Assembly (NCBI GenBank): GCA_937958295.1
Contig: CALFEY010000383.1
Location: 1 to 17,277, forward strand
Source of the DNA: an uncultured Pseudomonadota bacterium
GTDB lineage: Bacteria; Pseudomonadota; Gammaproteobacteria; Burkholderiales; Casimicrobiaceae
Reading direction: 5' to 3'
DNA: 17,277 nucleotides
Made by a program: the position numbers and the translations under genes. Positions 6,243 to 13,830 of this stretch are shown piece by piece. A model generated the notes under the pieces. The model did not search any database. It worked only from the letters and a program-made list of their open reading frames with translations, and was not told where the DNA came from. Every line of letters starts with the position of its first letter. Position 1 is the first letter of the stretch.

Positions 6243-7307
6243 TCAGCGCAGGCGCAGGCCGGACGTGGTGTCGAAGAGGAAGATGCGTTCGGGATCGGTA
6301 GCAAGATGCAACGTTTGCCCCATCGCGATGCCCGCCGTGTTCGGCATGCGGGCCACCACGGTGGCCGCTCCATGTCCCACGTGGGCGAGCGTGTCGGCGC
6401 CGAGTTGCTCCACCATCTCCACCTGTCCGGACACCACGCTCTCGGCGGCGCCGGACGGGCGCAGGTGCTCCGGACGGATACCGAGCGTGACCGGCGTGCC
6501 GGGAGCGCCTCCGGCCTGCGCGCGGGGCACCTCCCCGCCGGCCAGCAACGTGAAGCGGCCGCCCGCCTCCGCCCTGGCGGGCAGGAAGTTCATGGCTGGC
6601 GAGCCGATGAAGCCGGCCACGAAGATGGTGGCCGGATCCGAGTACACGTCCATGGGCGAGCCGATCTGCTCGGCCCGTCCGGCATTCATCACGATCATGC
6701 GGTCGGCAAGCGTCATCGCCTCCACCTGGTCGTGGGTCACGTACAGGCTCGTGGTCGACAACCGCCGATGCAGCTTCTGGATCTCGAAGCGCATCTGCAC
6801 GCGCAGCTTGGCGTCGAGGTTGGACAGCGGCTCGTCGAAAAGGAACACCGCCGGCTCGCGCACGATGGCACGGCCCATCGCCACGCGCTGGCGCTGTCCG
6901 CCCGAGAGCTGCCGCGGCTTGCGCTCGAGCAAGGGGCCGAGCTCGAGGATGGCCGCGGCGCGATCCACGCGCGCCTTGATGTCGTCCTTGGCGAACTTGC
7001 GGATCTTGAGGCCGTAGGCCATGTTGTCGAACACCGACATGTGCGGGTAGAGCGCGTAGTTCTGGAACACCATCGCGATGTCCCGGTCCTTGGGCTCGAG
7101 GTCGTTGACGACGCGATCCCCGATTACGATCTGGCCGCCGGTGATCGCCTCGAGCCCCGCCACCATCCGCAGCAGCGTGGACTTGCCGCAGCCCGACGGC
7201 CCCACGATGACGATGAACTCGCCGTCGGCTACCGTGGCGGTGACGCCGTGGATGACCTCGAGGTCGCCGTAGCTCTTGCGCACGTCGAGGAAGTCGACTT
7301 TCGCCAT
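6243..7307 (-). CDS. ugpC: sn-glycerol-3-phosphate ABC transporter, ATP-binding subunit
   Basis: This 354-residue ATPase belongs to the MalK/UgpC group and powers uptake through the UgpAE channel from the cytoplasmic face. The ABC domain shows Walker A GPSGCGKST (36-44), the Q-loop Gln82 in VFQNYALYPHMSV, the signature LSGGQRQR (134-141), Walker B VFLFDE (154-159) and switch His192. SNLDAKLR after Walker B is typical of the sugar/polyol importer ATPases. Residues from about 235 form the regulatory TOBE/OB region, with GIRPEHLRP (about 286-294) as in MalK relatives. The start is supported by the conserved N-terminus; the ribosome binding site is weak (GGAT about 7 nt upstream). ugpE ends 58 bp upstream and ugpQ begins 11 bp downstream. 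The substrate is inferred from the ugpBAECQ order and the GDPD neighbour; an ATPase of this group alone would not reveal it. Confidence 0.93.
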   Translation of the reverse strand: MAKVDFLDVRKSYGDLEVIHGVTATVADGEFIVIVGPSGCGKSTLLRMVAGLEAITGGQIVIGDRVVNDLEPKDRDIAMVFQNYALYPHMSVFDNMAYGLKIRKFAKDDIKARVDRAAAILELGPLLERKPRQLSGGQRQRVAMGRAIVREPAVFLFDEPLSNLDAKLRVQMRFEIQKLHRRLSTTSLYVTHDQVEAMTLADRMIVMNAGRAEQIGSPMDVYSDPATIFVAGFIGSPAMNFLPARAEAGGRFTLLAGGEVPRAQAGGAPGTPVTLGIRPEHLRPSGAAESVVSGQVEMVEQLGADTLAHVGHGAATVVARMPNTAGIAMGQTLHLATDPERIFLFDTTSGLRLR

Positions 7308-7365
7308 CGCTTATCCGTTCCCCGTCTGCCGCGCGATCGTCGCGTGCTCGTGACTCATGCTTCGC

Positions 7366-8214
7366 TCATTTTTCCGTGTCCACCAGACCCTTGACGAACC
7401 ACTTCTGCATGAGGATCACCACGAGCGCAGGCGGCAGCATCGTGAGGATCGCCGTGGCCATCACGAGGTTCCACTCGGTGGCCGCATCACCGCCGGTGAT
7501 CATGCGCTTGATGCCGATCACGCTCGTGTACATCGACTCCTGCGTGGTCACGAGCAGCGGCCAGAGGTACTGGTTCCAGCCGTAGATGAAGAGAATCACG
7601 AAGAGCGCGGCCATGCTCGGCCGCGACAGCGGCACCACCACGTCCCAGAAGAAGCGCATCGGTCCTGCGCCGTCGATCCGCGCAGCCTCGGCGAGCTCGT
7701 CGGGAATGGTGAGGAAGAACTGCCGGAAGAGGAACGTGGCCGTGGCGGAGGCGATGAGCGGCACCGTGAGGCCGGCGTAGGTGTCGATCATGCCGAGGTC
7801 GGATACCACTTTGTACGTGGGCAGGATGCGCACCTCCACCGGCAGCATCAGCGTGAGGAAGATCATCCAGAAGAAGAACGCGCGGAAGCGGAAGCGGAAG
7901 TAGACGATGGCAAACGCCGACAGGAGCGAGATGGCGATCTTGCCGAAGGCGATGATCAGCGCCGTGATGAGGCTGTTGAGCATCATGCGGCCCACGGGCG
8001 CCGCCGAGGCGCGCTCGCTCCCCTGGGTCAGCACCTGCAGGTAGTTCTTGACGAGCTCGCTGCCCGGCACCAGCGGCATGGGCGCCTGCAGGACCTCGTC
8101 GTAGGAAAGCGTGGACGCGACGAAGGTCACGTAGAGCGGAAAAGCCACCACCGCCACGCCGGCGATCAGCACCAAGTGAGAGAGGAAGTTGAGAAAGGGC
8201 CGCTGCTCGATCAT
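7366..8214 (-). CDS. ugpE: sn-glycerol-3-phosphate ABC transporter, permease UgpE
   Basis: This 282-residue integral membrane protein is one half of the channel through which G3P or glycerophosphodiesters pass. It has six hydrophobic segments (first about 11-33, last about 255-274). The EAA loop E176-AARIDGAGPMRFFWDVVVPL docks UgpC and lies between TM4 and TM5, as in MalG/UgpE. The final residues KWFVKGLVDTEK match the conserved end of UgpE-type permeases (FVKGLTAGAVKG-like, divergent at the tip). It starts 6 bp after the ugpA stop, so the two are probably translated together. No independent promoter is evident. Confidence 0.92.
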   Translation of the reverse strand: MIEQRPFLNFLSHLVLIAGVAVVAFPLYVTFVASTLSYDEVLQAPMPLVPGSELVKNYLQVLTQGSERASAAPVGRMMLNSLITALIIAFGKIAISLLSAFAIVYFRFRFRAFFFWMIFLTLMLPVEVRILPTYKVVSDLGMIDTYAGLTVPLIASATATFLFRQFFLTIPDELAEAARIDGAGPMRFFWDVVVPLSRPSMAALFVILFIYGWNQYLWPLLVTTQESMYTSVIGIKRMITGGDAATEWNLVMATAILTMLPPALVVILMQKWFVKGLVDTEK

Positions 8215-8220
8215 GGCGCT

Positions 8221-9102
8221 TTAGTACTGGACCTTCTTCTCGAGGAAGCGGAACTGCACCACGGTGAGCGTAACGACGATGGCCATCAGCACCACCGACT
8301 GCGCCGCGGAGCCGCCCAGGTCGAGGCCCTTGAAGCCGTCGTGGTAGACCTTGAACACGAGGATCGATGTGGCCTTGGCCGGGCCGCCGCCGGTGGCGGC
8401 ATCCACGATCGCGAACGTGTCGAAGAATGCATAGACGATGTTCACCACGAGCAGGAAGAAAGTGGTGGGCGTGAGGAGCGGGAACACGATCGTCACGAAG
8501 CGCCGCACCGGTCCCGCGCCATCGATGGCCGCGGCCTCGATGAGGGACTTCGGGATGGACTGCAAGCCGGCGAGGAAGAACAGGAAGTTGTAGGAGATCT
8601 GCTTCCACACCGCCGCCACCGTGATGAGGATGAGCGCGTCGGTGCCGTTGAGCAGGGGATCCCAGGCGAAACCCATGGCCTTGAGCGCAAGGGCGATCAC
8701 CCCGAGCGTGGGGCTGAACAGAAACAGCCAGAGCACGGCCGCTACCGCGGCGGCCACCGCATACGGCCAGATGAGCAGCGTCTTGTACACGTTGGCCGCG
8801 TGGATCACGCGGTCGGCAAATACCGCGAGCACCAGCGAAATGGACAGGCCGAGGAACGTGACGAGGAGCGAGAACACGATCGTCAGCCGGAACGAGTCGA
8901 GGTAGTCCTCGTTGGCGAAGAGCTCCTTGAAGTTGTCGAACCACACGAACTGCGAGCTCGCGCCGAAGGCATCCTCCACCAGCAACGACTGGTACAGCGC
9001 CTGCGCTGCCGGCCAGAAGAAGAACACGACCGTGATCGCGATCTGCGGCGCGACCAGGGCGTAGGGCAGCCACCGGGAACGGAAGAGGACTCGCTTTTCC
9101 AT
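8221..9102 (-). CDS. ugpA: sn-glycerol-3-phosphate ABC transporter, permease UgpA
   Basis: This 293-residue inner-membrane permease pairs with UgpE. The N-terminus is short and basic (MEKRVLFRSRW), followed by TM1 (about 12-32, PYALVAPQIAITVVFFFWPA), the usual start of UgpA/MalF-like proteins without MalF's long periplasmic insert. The EAA motif is E189-AAAIDGAGPVRRFVTIVFPLL. TGGGPAKATSILVFKVYHDGF near the C-terminus is a strong hallmark of this permease subfamily. Spacing to ugpE is 6 bp. Upstream, 92 bp separate it from ugpB, and that gap contains a strong terminator-like hairpin; no promoter is seen between the hairpin and the start. The ribosome binding site is poor. Confidence 0.93.
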   Translation of the reverse strand: MEKRVLFRSRWLPYALVAPQIAITVVFFFWPAAQALYQSLLVEDAFGASSQFVWFDNFKELFANEDYLDSFRLTIVFSLLVTFLGLSISLVLAVFADRVIHAANVYKTLLIWPYAVAAAVAAVLWLFLFSPTLGVIALALKAMGFAWDPLLNGTDALILITVAAVWKQISYNFLFFLAGLQSIPKSLIEAAAIDGAGPVRRFVTIVFPLLTPTTFFLLVVNIVYAFFDTFAIVDAATGGGPAKATSILVFKVYHDGFKGLDLGGSAAQSVVLMAIVVTLTVVQFRFLEKKVQY

Positions 9103-9138
9103 CGCTTGACAGGTTCGCAGGGCGCGCGCGGGTGGCTG

Positions 9139-9171
9139 AAAAAAGGCGTCCGACTCGATGAGACGGACGCC
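9139..9171 (-). terminator. Intrinsic terminator/attenuator between ugpB and ugpA
   Basis: Read on the minus strand, the arms GGCGTCCG (9171-9164) and CGGACGCC (9152-9145) pair perfectly over 8 bp. An inner CTC/GAG 3-bp extension sits across one mismatch, and six U (9144-9139) follow immediately. It starts about 24 nt after the ugpB stop and 37 nt ahead of the ugpA start. This is a textbook rho-independent terminator inside an operon. It probably stops most transcripts after ugpB, so that soluble binding protein is made in excess. Confidence 0.85.
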
Positions 9172-9194
9172 CTTGGCCTCGCGCCGTGACCGGG

Positions 9195-10520
9195 TCAGCC
9201 CTGCTTCTGCGCCTTTGCGAACTTCTCGATGATCTCGTTACCGCGCTTCTGGCCTGCCTCGACGGCTTCCTTGGCGGTCTTCTTGCCCGCGAGCGCGGCC
9301 TCGAACTCTTCCTGGATCGCGTCGCGCACCTGCACGAAGTTGCCGAGACGCACGCCCTTGGAGTTCTTGGTGGTCTTGACGATCATCTGCTCCACCGACA
9401 CGTTGGTGCCGGGGTTCTTGTCGTAGAAGCCCGACTTCTTGGTGATGTCGTAGGCTGCCGTGGTGATCGGCAGGTAGCCCGTCTGCTGGTGCCACTCGGC
9501 CTGCAGCTCGGGATTGGAAAGCCACGTAAGGAATCTGGCGATGCCCTTATAGTCATCGGCCTTCTTGCCGTTCATCACCCACAACGATGCGCCGCCGATG
9601 ATCGTGTTCTGCGGAGCGCCAGGGGCATCGGGATAGTAGGGAATGGTGCTGATGCCGAAGTCGAACTTGGCGTTGCGCTTGATGTTGGCGTAGGCCGCGG
9701 AGCTCGACGTCATCATCGGGCACTCGCCGCTGAAGAACTTGGCCTCGCCTTCGTTGGTGCGCCCGGCATAGGTGAAATAGCCCTTCTTGTTCCACTCGAC
9801 CAAGTTCTCGATGTGCTTGATCTGCAGCGGGTTGACGATCTCGAGCTTGGGATCGATGCCGGCGAAGCCGTTCTGCTTGGTGGCGAACGGCAGGTCATGC
9901 CAGGCGCTGAACGTTTCGTAGTGCACCCACGACGGCCAGCCGGTGGTATAGCCGCACTTCTCGCCGGCCACCTTGAGCTTGGCGGCGGCAGCCATCACGG
10001 CGGGCCACGTCTTGGGCGGATTGTTAGGATCGAGGCCCGCCTTCTTGAAGGCGTCCTTGTTGAAGTAGAACACCGGCGTGGAACTGTTGAACGGGAACGA
10101 GAGCATCTGCCCCGTGGGCGTGGAGTAGTACCCCGCCACGGCCGGCACATAGGCCTTGGGATCGAACTTCTCGCCGGCCTGGGCCATCACCTCGTACACC
10201 GGCTTGATCGCCTTGCCGGAGGCCATCATGGTGCCCGTGCCGACCTCGAAGATCTGCACCATGTGCGGGGGATTGCCGGCACGCGTGGCGGCCACCAGCG
10301 CGGCCATCGATTCGGGGTAGGTGCCCTTGAACACCGGTACAACCTTGTAATTCTTCTGGCTGTCGTTGAAACGCTTGGCCAGATCGCCCACGCGGTCGCC
10401 CAGGGCGCCCGTCATGGAATGCCAGAACTGGATTTCGGTTTGGGCGCTGGCGGCCGTGGCAAAGCCGAGAACGGCAACAGCCAGCGCGGCGCGCGCGAAG
10501 GCGGGGATGGGGCGATTCAT
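9195..10520 (-). CDS. ugpB: sn-glycerol-3-phosphate periplasmic binding protein
   Basis: This 441-residue extracytoplasmic solute-binding protein captures G3P and related diesters and delivers them to UgpAE. A Sec signal peptide is clear: basic MNRPIPAFAR, a hydrophobic core, and an A-S-A cleavage site before Gln27. The mature start TEIQFWHSMTGALGDRV is the hallmark of UgpB, and GYYSTPTGQMLSFPFNSSTPVFYFNKDAFKKAGLDP is the usual UgpB core (about 125-165). WPSWVHYETFSAWHD and GGASLWVMNGKK also match. A strong ribosome binding site (AGGAG, 5 nt spacing) marks the start. It is the first gene of the operon and is followed by an intrinsic terminator, which fits high expression relative to the permeases. 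Confidence 0.95.
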   Translation of the reverse strand: MNRPIPAFARAALAVAVLGFATAASAQTEIQFWHSMTGALGDRVGDLAKRFNDSQKNYKVVPVFKGTYPESMAALVAATRAGNPPHMVQIFEVGTGTMMASGKAIKPVYEVMAQAGEKFDPKAYVPAVAGYYSTPTGQMLSFPFNSSTPVFYFNKDAFKKAGLDPNNPPKTWPAVMAAAAKLKVAGEKCGYTTGWPSWVHYETFSAWHDLPFATKQNGFAGIDPKLEIVNPLQIKHIENLVEWNKKGYFTYAGRTNEGEAKFFSGECPMMTSSSAAYANIKRNAKFDFGISTIPYYPDAPGAPQNTIIGGASLWVMNGKKADDYKGIARFLTWLSNPELQAEWHQQTGYLPITTAAYDITKKSGFYDKNPGTNVSVEQMIVKTTKNSKGVRLGNFVQVRDAIQEEFEAALAGKKTAKEAVEAGQKRGNEIIEKFAKAQKQG

Positions 10521-10578
10521 GGAGTCTCCTCTGTAGGATCCGCGGCAAATCTTGAGAGTTTGCCTTGGGCGGGTGACG

Positions 10579-10598
10579 ATTCTATGTCAAATATGACG
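10579..10598 (-). promoter_or_regulatory. Candidate ugp promoter with overlapping inverted repeat
   Basis: On the minus strand a -10-like TAGAAT (10584-10579) would give a leader of about 51 nt before ugpB. Directly upstream is TTGACA (10590-10585). It is a perfect -35 hexamer in sequence, but it abuts the -10 and has no partner 17 bp downstream. TTGACA overlaps an inverted repeat, GTCA-N4-TGAC (10586-10597 on the plus strand, with TGTCA on its left arm). The repeat may be an operator or activator site. No proper -35 exists for TAGAAT (the expected position reads CGCCGC), which would fit activator dependence. Confidence 0.35.
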
Positions 10599-10600
10599 AA

Positions 10601-10619
10601 GGCGGCGCAGTCCGCCGCC
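10601..10619 (-). terminator. GC-rich hairpin after the RND pump gene, possible terminator
   Basis: A perfect 7-bp stem (10619-10613 with 10607-10601) has a 5-nt loop. On the minus strand it lies 67 nt after the RND stop and just before the ugp promoter. It is followed by UUCGUCAUAUU rather than a real U-run, so it would be a weak intrinsic terminator or a 3'-end stabilising structure. Confidence 0.35.
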
Positions 10620-10685
10620 GCGGGCGTCGAACCTGCTCTCGCCGGGTCCGCGGCTCCTACGTTGCGGTACCGGGCGGCCGGGGCT

Positions 10686-13600
10686 TCAGTCGGCGTGTCC
10701 CGGCGCCGGGACATGCCCCACCGGCGGCACCACGGGCTTGGCCTCGTGGCCATGCCCCACCGGAACCGCCTTCTTCGCCAGGAGCGTATAGGCCACCGGC
10801 ACCACGAAGAGCGTGAGCACGGTGCCGAACGACATGCCGCCCACGATCACCCAGCCGATCTGCGTGCGCGACTCCGCGCCCGCGCCCACGGCAAGCGCGA
10901 GCGGCACCGAGCCCAGCACCATCGCGCCGGTCGTCATGAGGATCGGCCGCAGGCGCAGCGTGGCGGCGTCGAGCACGGCCGTCACGAGGTCCTTGCCCTC
11001 GGCGCGCAGCTGGTTGGAGAACTCCACGATGAGGATGCCGTGCTTCGTGATGAGGCCCACGAGCGTGATGAGGCCCACCTGGCTGTAGATGTTGAGCGTG
11101 CCCCCGGTGGCCCATAGCGCGAACAGCGCGCCGGTCATCGACAGGGGCACCGACAACATGATCACGAACGGCGAGACGAAGCTCTCGAACTGCGCGGAGA
11201 GCACGAGATAGATGAAGAGCAGCGCGAGCACGAACACGAAGTAGATCTCGCTGCCCGAGGCACGGAATTCGCGCGACTGCCCGTCGAGGCCCGTCTGGGC
11301 CACGCCCGCGAGCGTCTTCTGGGCGGCGGCATCGAACGCCTTCAGCGCCTCATCCACGGTGTAGCCAGGGGCAAGCGTGCCCGTGACCTTGACCGCCCGC
11401 AACCGCTGGAAGTGGTTGAGCGACTGCGGGGCCACGCCCTCCCGTACATCCACGAGGTTGGCGAGCTGCACCATGCTGCCGTCCCGGGCGCGCACGTAGA
11501 TCTCGCTGATGTCGGCCGGCGTGGTGCGGTCGAGCGGGGCCACCTGCACGATCACGTCGTATTGCTCGCCGTCACGCTTGAAGCGCGTGACCTGGCGGCC
11601 GCCGAGCATCGTCTCCAGCGTACGGCCCACGGTGTCGACGTTGACGCCGATATCGCCCAGCTTGTCGCGGTTGATGTTGACGCGCACCTCGGGCGTGTTA
11701 AGGCGAAGATCCGTCTGCAGGTTCTGCACGCCCGGCGTCCGCCGCACCTCGTCTAAGAAGCGGTCGACCAGCCGCTGCAGCTCGGCGTAGGGCACCTGCG
11801 CCATGATCACGTACTCGATGGGCGTGGAGCGGAAGCTCTGCCCGAGCGAAGGCGGATTGAGCGGAAACGCGAGGGCGCCGGGAATCGAGGCGAACTTGGG
11901 CCGCAGCTCATCGGCGATCCGCTGCTGCTTCTTGGTACGCTCCTCCCAGGGCTTGAGGCGCAGCACGGCGTTGCCGTCCACCACGGTGGGAAAGCCGGAG
12001 ATGGCCGTGTAGGCGTAAGCCTCCGGCACCTGGCTGTAGAACTCCTCGATGGGCCGCAGCTGGTCGGACGTGTATTGCGGCGTCGAGCCCTGCGGAGCAG
12101 TGACGAGGCCGAACACGACGCCGCGATCCTCCGTCGGCGAGAGCTCGGATTTGAGCGTGGCGAACAGCAGCCCGCCTACGCCGAGGGTGATGATCCAGCC
12201 TCCGACCACGATCCAACGGTGATGCAAGGCGCCCGCCAGCAGCCGCCGATAGCCGTTGGTGAATGCGTTGAAGCCGGCCTCGATCTTGTTGTAGATCCAC
12301 GAGTGCTTCGTCTGGTGCCTAAGGAGGATCGAGCACATCATGGGCGTGAGGGTCAGCGCCATGAAGCCCGACACCATCACCGCCCCCGCCAACGTGAGGG
12401 CGAACTCGATGAAGAGCCGACCCGTGCGGCCCGTGGCGAAGGCCAGGGGCGCGAACACCGACGCCAGCGTGAGCGTCATCGCGATCACCGCGAACACGAT
12501 CTCGCGGGAGCCCTGGATCGCCGCCTCGCGGCGCGACATCCCGGCCTCGATGTGGCGGAAGATGTTCTCCAAGACCACGATGGCGTCGTCCACCACGAGG
12601 CCGATGGCCAGCACCATCGCCAACAGCGTGAGCGTGTTGATGGTGAAGCCGAAGGCGTACATGATCCCGAAGGCGCCGATGAGGGACACCGGAATCGTGA
12701 CGATCGGAATGATGGTGGCACGCAGGCTGCGCAGGAAGAAGAAGATCACGAGCACGACCAGGATGATCGCCTCCAGGATCGTCTCGAACACGCTGCCGAT
12801 GGAGCGGTCGATGAAAACCGACGTGTCGTAGGCGATCACGAGCCTCATGCCCGGCGGCAGATTCTTGTTGATCTCCTCGACCTCGGCCCGCACGCCCTTC
12901 GACAGCTCCAGCGGATTGGCCACCGCCTGCTTGATCACGCCAATGTTGAGCGATGGCTTGCCGTTGTAGCGAGAGATGGTCCGTTCGTCGAGGGCGCCGA
13001 TCTGCACGGCTCCGACGTCGCGGATGCGCACGGGATACCCGCCGACGTTGGCGATGATGATCTGGCCGAACTGCTCCGGCGTTTGCACGTCGGTCTCGGC
13101 CACGACCGTGAACTCGCGCGAGGTCGACTCGATGCGTCCGGCGGGGATCTCTGCGTTCTGTTTGCGGATCGCATCCTCGACGTCCTGCACCGTGAGCTTG
13201 TAGCCGGCCAAGCGCGTGCGGTCGATGTTGATGCGCATCGACACCTGCCGCTCGCCGAAGATGCGCACGTCGGCCGCGCCCGGCAGCACCGACAGGCGCG
13301 GCTTGATGTAGCGCGCAACATAATCGGACGCCTCGAGCGGCGTGAGCGAGCCCGCTTCCACCGCGATGTAGAGCACCGGCTGCGAGTCGGCCTCCACCTT
13401 GGCGATCACGGGCTCGTCCACGGCGTCGGGGAGCTTCGCGCGCACGCGCGAGACCTTGTCGCGCACGTCGGCGGCCGCCGAGTCGGGGTTGCGCGAGAGC
13501 CGGAAGCGCACGTTGATCTGGCTGCGCTCGGAGCGGCTCTGCGACGTCATGATCTCCACGCCCTCGATGCCCGACAGCGAGTCCTCGAGGATCTTGGTGA

Positions 13601-13787
13601 CCTGCGACTCGACCACTTCCGCGGACGCGCCGCGGTAGGTGGTGGACACGCTGACCACGGGCTCGTCGATCCGCGGGTACTCGCGCACGGACAGGCGCTG
13701 GTAGGAGATGAGGCCGACCAGCAGGATGATGAGCGAAAGCACCGTCGCGAAGACGGGGCGCTTGATGCAGATCTCGGGCAGGCTCAT
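10686..13787 (-). CDS. RND (HAE1-type) multidrug efflux pump, inner-membrane subunit
   Basis: This 1033-residue proton-driven transporter exports hydrophobic or amphiphilic compounds from the periplasm or inner membrane as a trimer. The length is typical of AcrB/MexB relatives. The N-terminus MSLPEICIKRPVFATVLSLI begins TM1. A first periplasmic domain follows (about 30-335) with VREYPRIDEPVVSVSTTYRGAS. The TM4 proton-relay pair is D400-D401 in GLVVDDAIVVLENIFRHIE. A second large periplasmic loop runs from about 560 to 870, followed by the last TM bundle (LSAQFESFVSPFVIMLSVPLS). The C-terminus (1005-1033) is an unusual Pro/Gly/His tail with His at 1012, 1014, 1025 and 1031. The start has a GGAG ribosome binding site 5 nt away. 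It lies 43 bp after the adaptor gene. Heavy-metal (CusA-type) pumps differ in the TM4 region, so drug/solvent efflux is favoured; the substrate is unknown. Confidence 0.93.
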   Translation of the reverse strand: MSLPEICIKRPVFATVLSLIILLVGLISYQRLSVREYPRIDEPVVSVSTTYRGASAEVVESQVTKILEDSLSGIEGVEIMTSQSRSERSQINVRFRLSRNPDSAAADVRDKVSRVRAKLPDAVDEPVIAKVEADSQPVLYIAVEAGSLTPLEASDYVARYIKPRLSVLPGAADVRIFGERQVSMRINIDRTRLAGYKLTVQDVEDAIRKQNAEIPAGRIESTSREFTVVAETDVQTPEQFGQIIIANVGGYPVRIRDVGAVQIGALDERTISRYNGKPSLNIGVIKQAVANPLELSKGVRAEVEEINKNLPPGMRLVIAYDTSVFIDRSIGSVFETILEAIILVVLVIFFFLRSLRATIIPIVTIPVSLIGAFGIMYAFGFTINTLTLLAMVLAIGLVVDDAIVVLENIFRHIEAGMSRREAAIQGSREIVFAVIAMTLTLASVFAPLAFATGRTGRLFIEFALTLAGAVMVSGFMALTLTPMMCSILLRHQTKHSWIYNKIEAGFNAFTNGYRRLLAGALHHRWIVVGGWIITLGVGGLLFATLKSELSPTEDRGVVFGLVTAPQGSTPQYTSDQLRPIEEFYSQVPEAYAYTAISGFPTVVDGNAVLRLKPWEERTKKQQRIADELRPKFASIPGALAFPLNPPSLGQSFRSTPIEYVIMAQVPYAELQRLVDRFLDEVRRTPGVQNLQTDLRLNTPEVRVNINRDKLGDIGVNVDTVGRTLETMLGGRQVTRFKRDGEQYDVIVQVAPLDRTTPADISEIYVRARDGSMVQLANLVDVREGVAPQSLNHFQRLRAVKVTGTLAPGYTVDEALKAFDAAAQKTLAGVAQTGLDGQSREFRASGSEIYFVFVLALLFIYLVLSAQFESFVSPFVIMLSVPLSMTGALFALWATGGTLNIYSQVGLITLVGLITKHGILIVEFSNQLRAEGKDLVTAVLDAATLRLRPILMTTGAMVLGSVPLALAVGAGAESRTQIGWVIVGGMSFGTVLTLFVVPVAYTLLAKKAVPVGHGHEAKPVVPPVGHVPAPGHAD

Positions 13788-13830
13788 CGGGACTCCGCGC
13801 GCAACGCGTTGGGGACGACGCTAGACGCTG

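Noticed and set aside
9106..9111. TTGACA on the plus strand between ugpA and ugpB as a promoter -35
   Set aside because: It points into the antisense direction, and there is no -10 or plus-strand gene downstream of it.
10579..10605. PhoB binding site (Pho box) upstream of ugpB
   Set aside because: The region has an inverted rather than direct repeat. Only one half matches CTGTCAT at about 5 of 7 positions, and the second repeat at the 11-bp period is absent.
7357..11117. Two very long plus-strand open frames (610 and 643 codons) opposite the ugp operon
   Set aside because: They span several real genes and intergenic gaps, are His/Arg/Glu-rich without motifs, and arise because GC-rich DNA lacks stop codons in the complementary frame.
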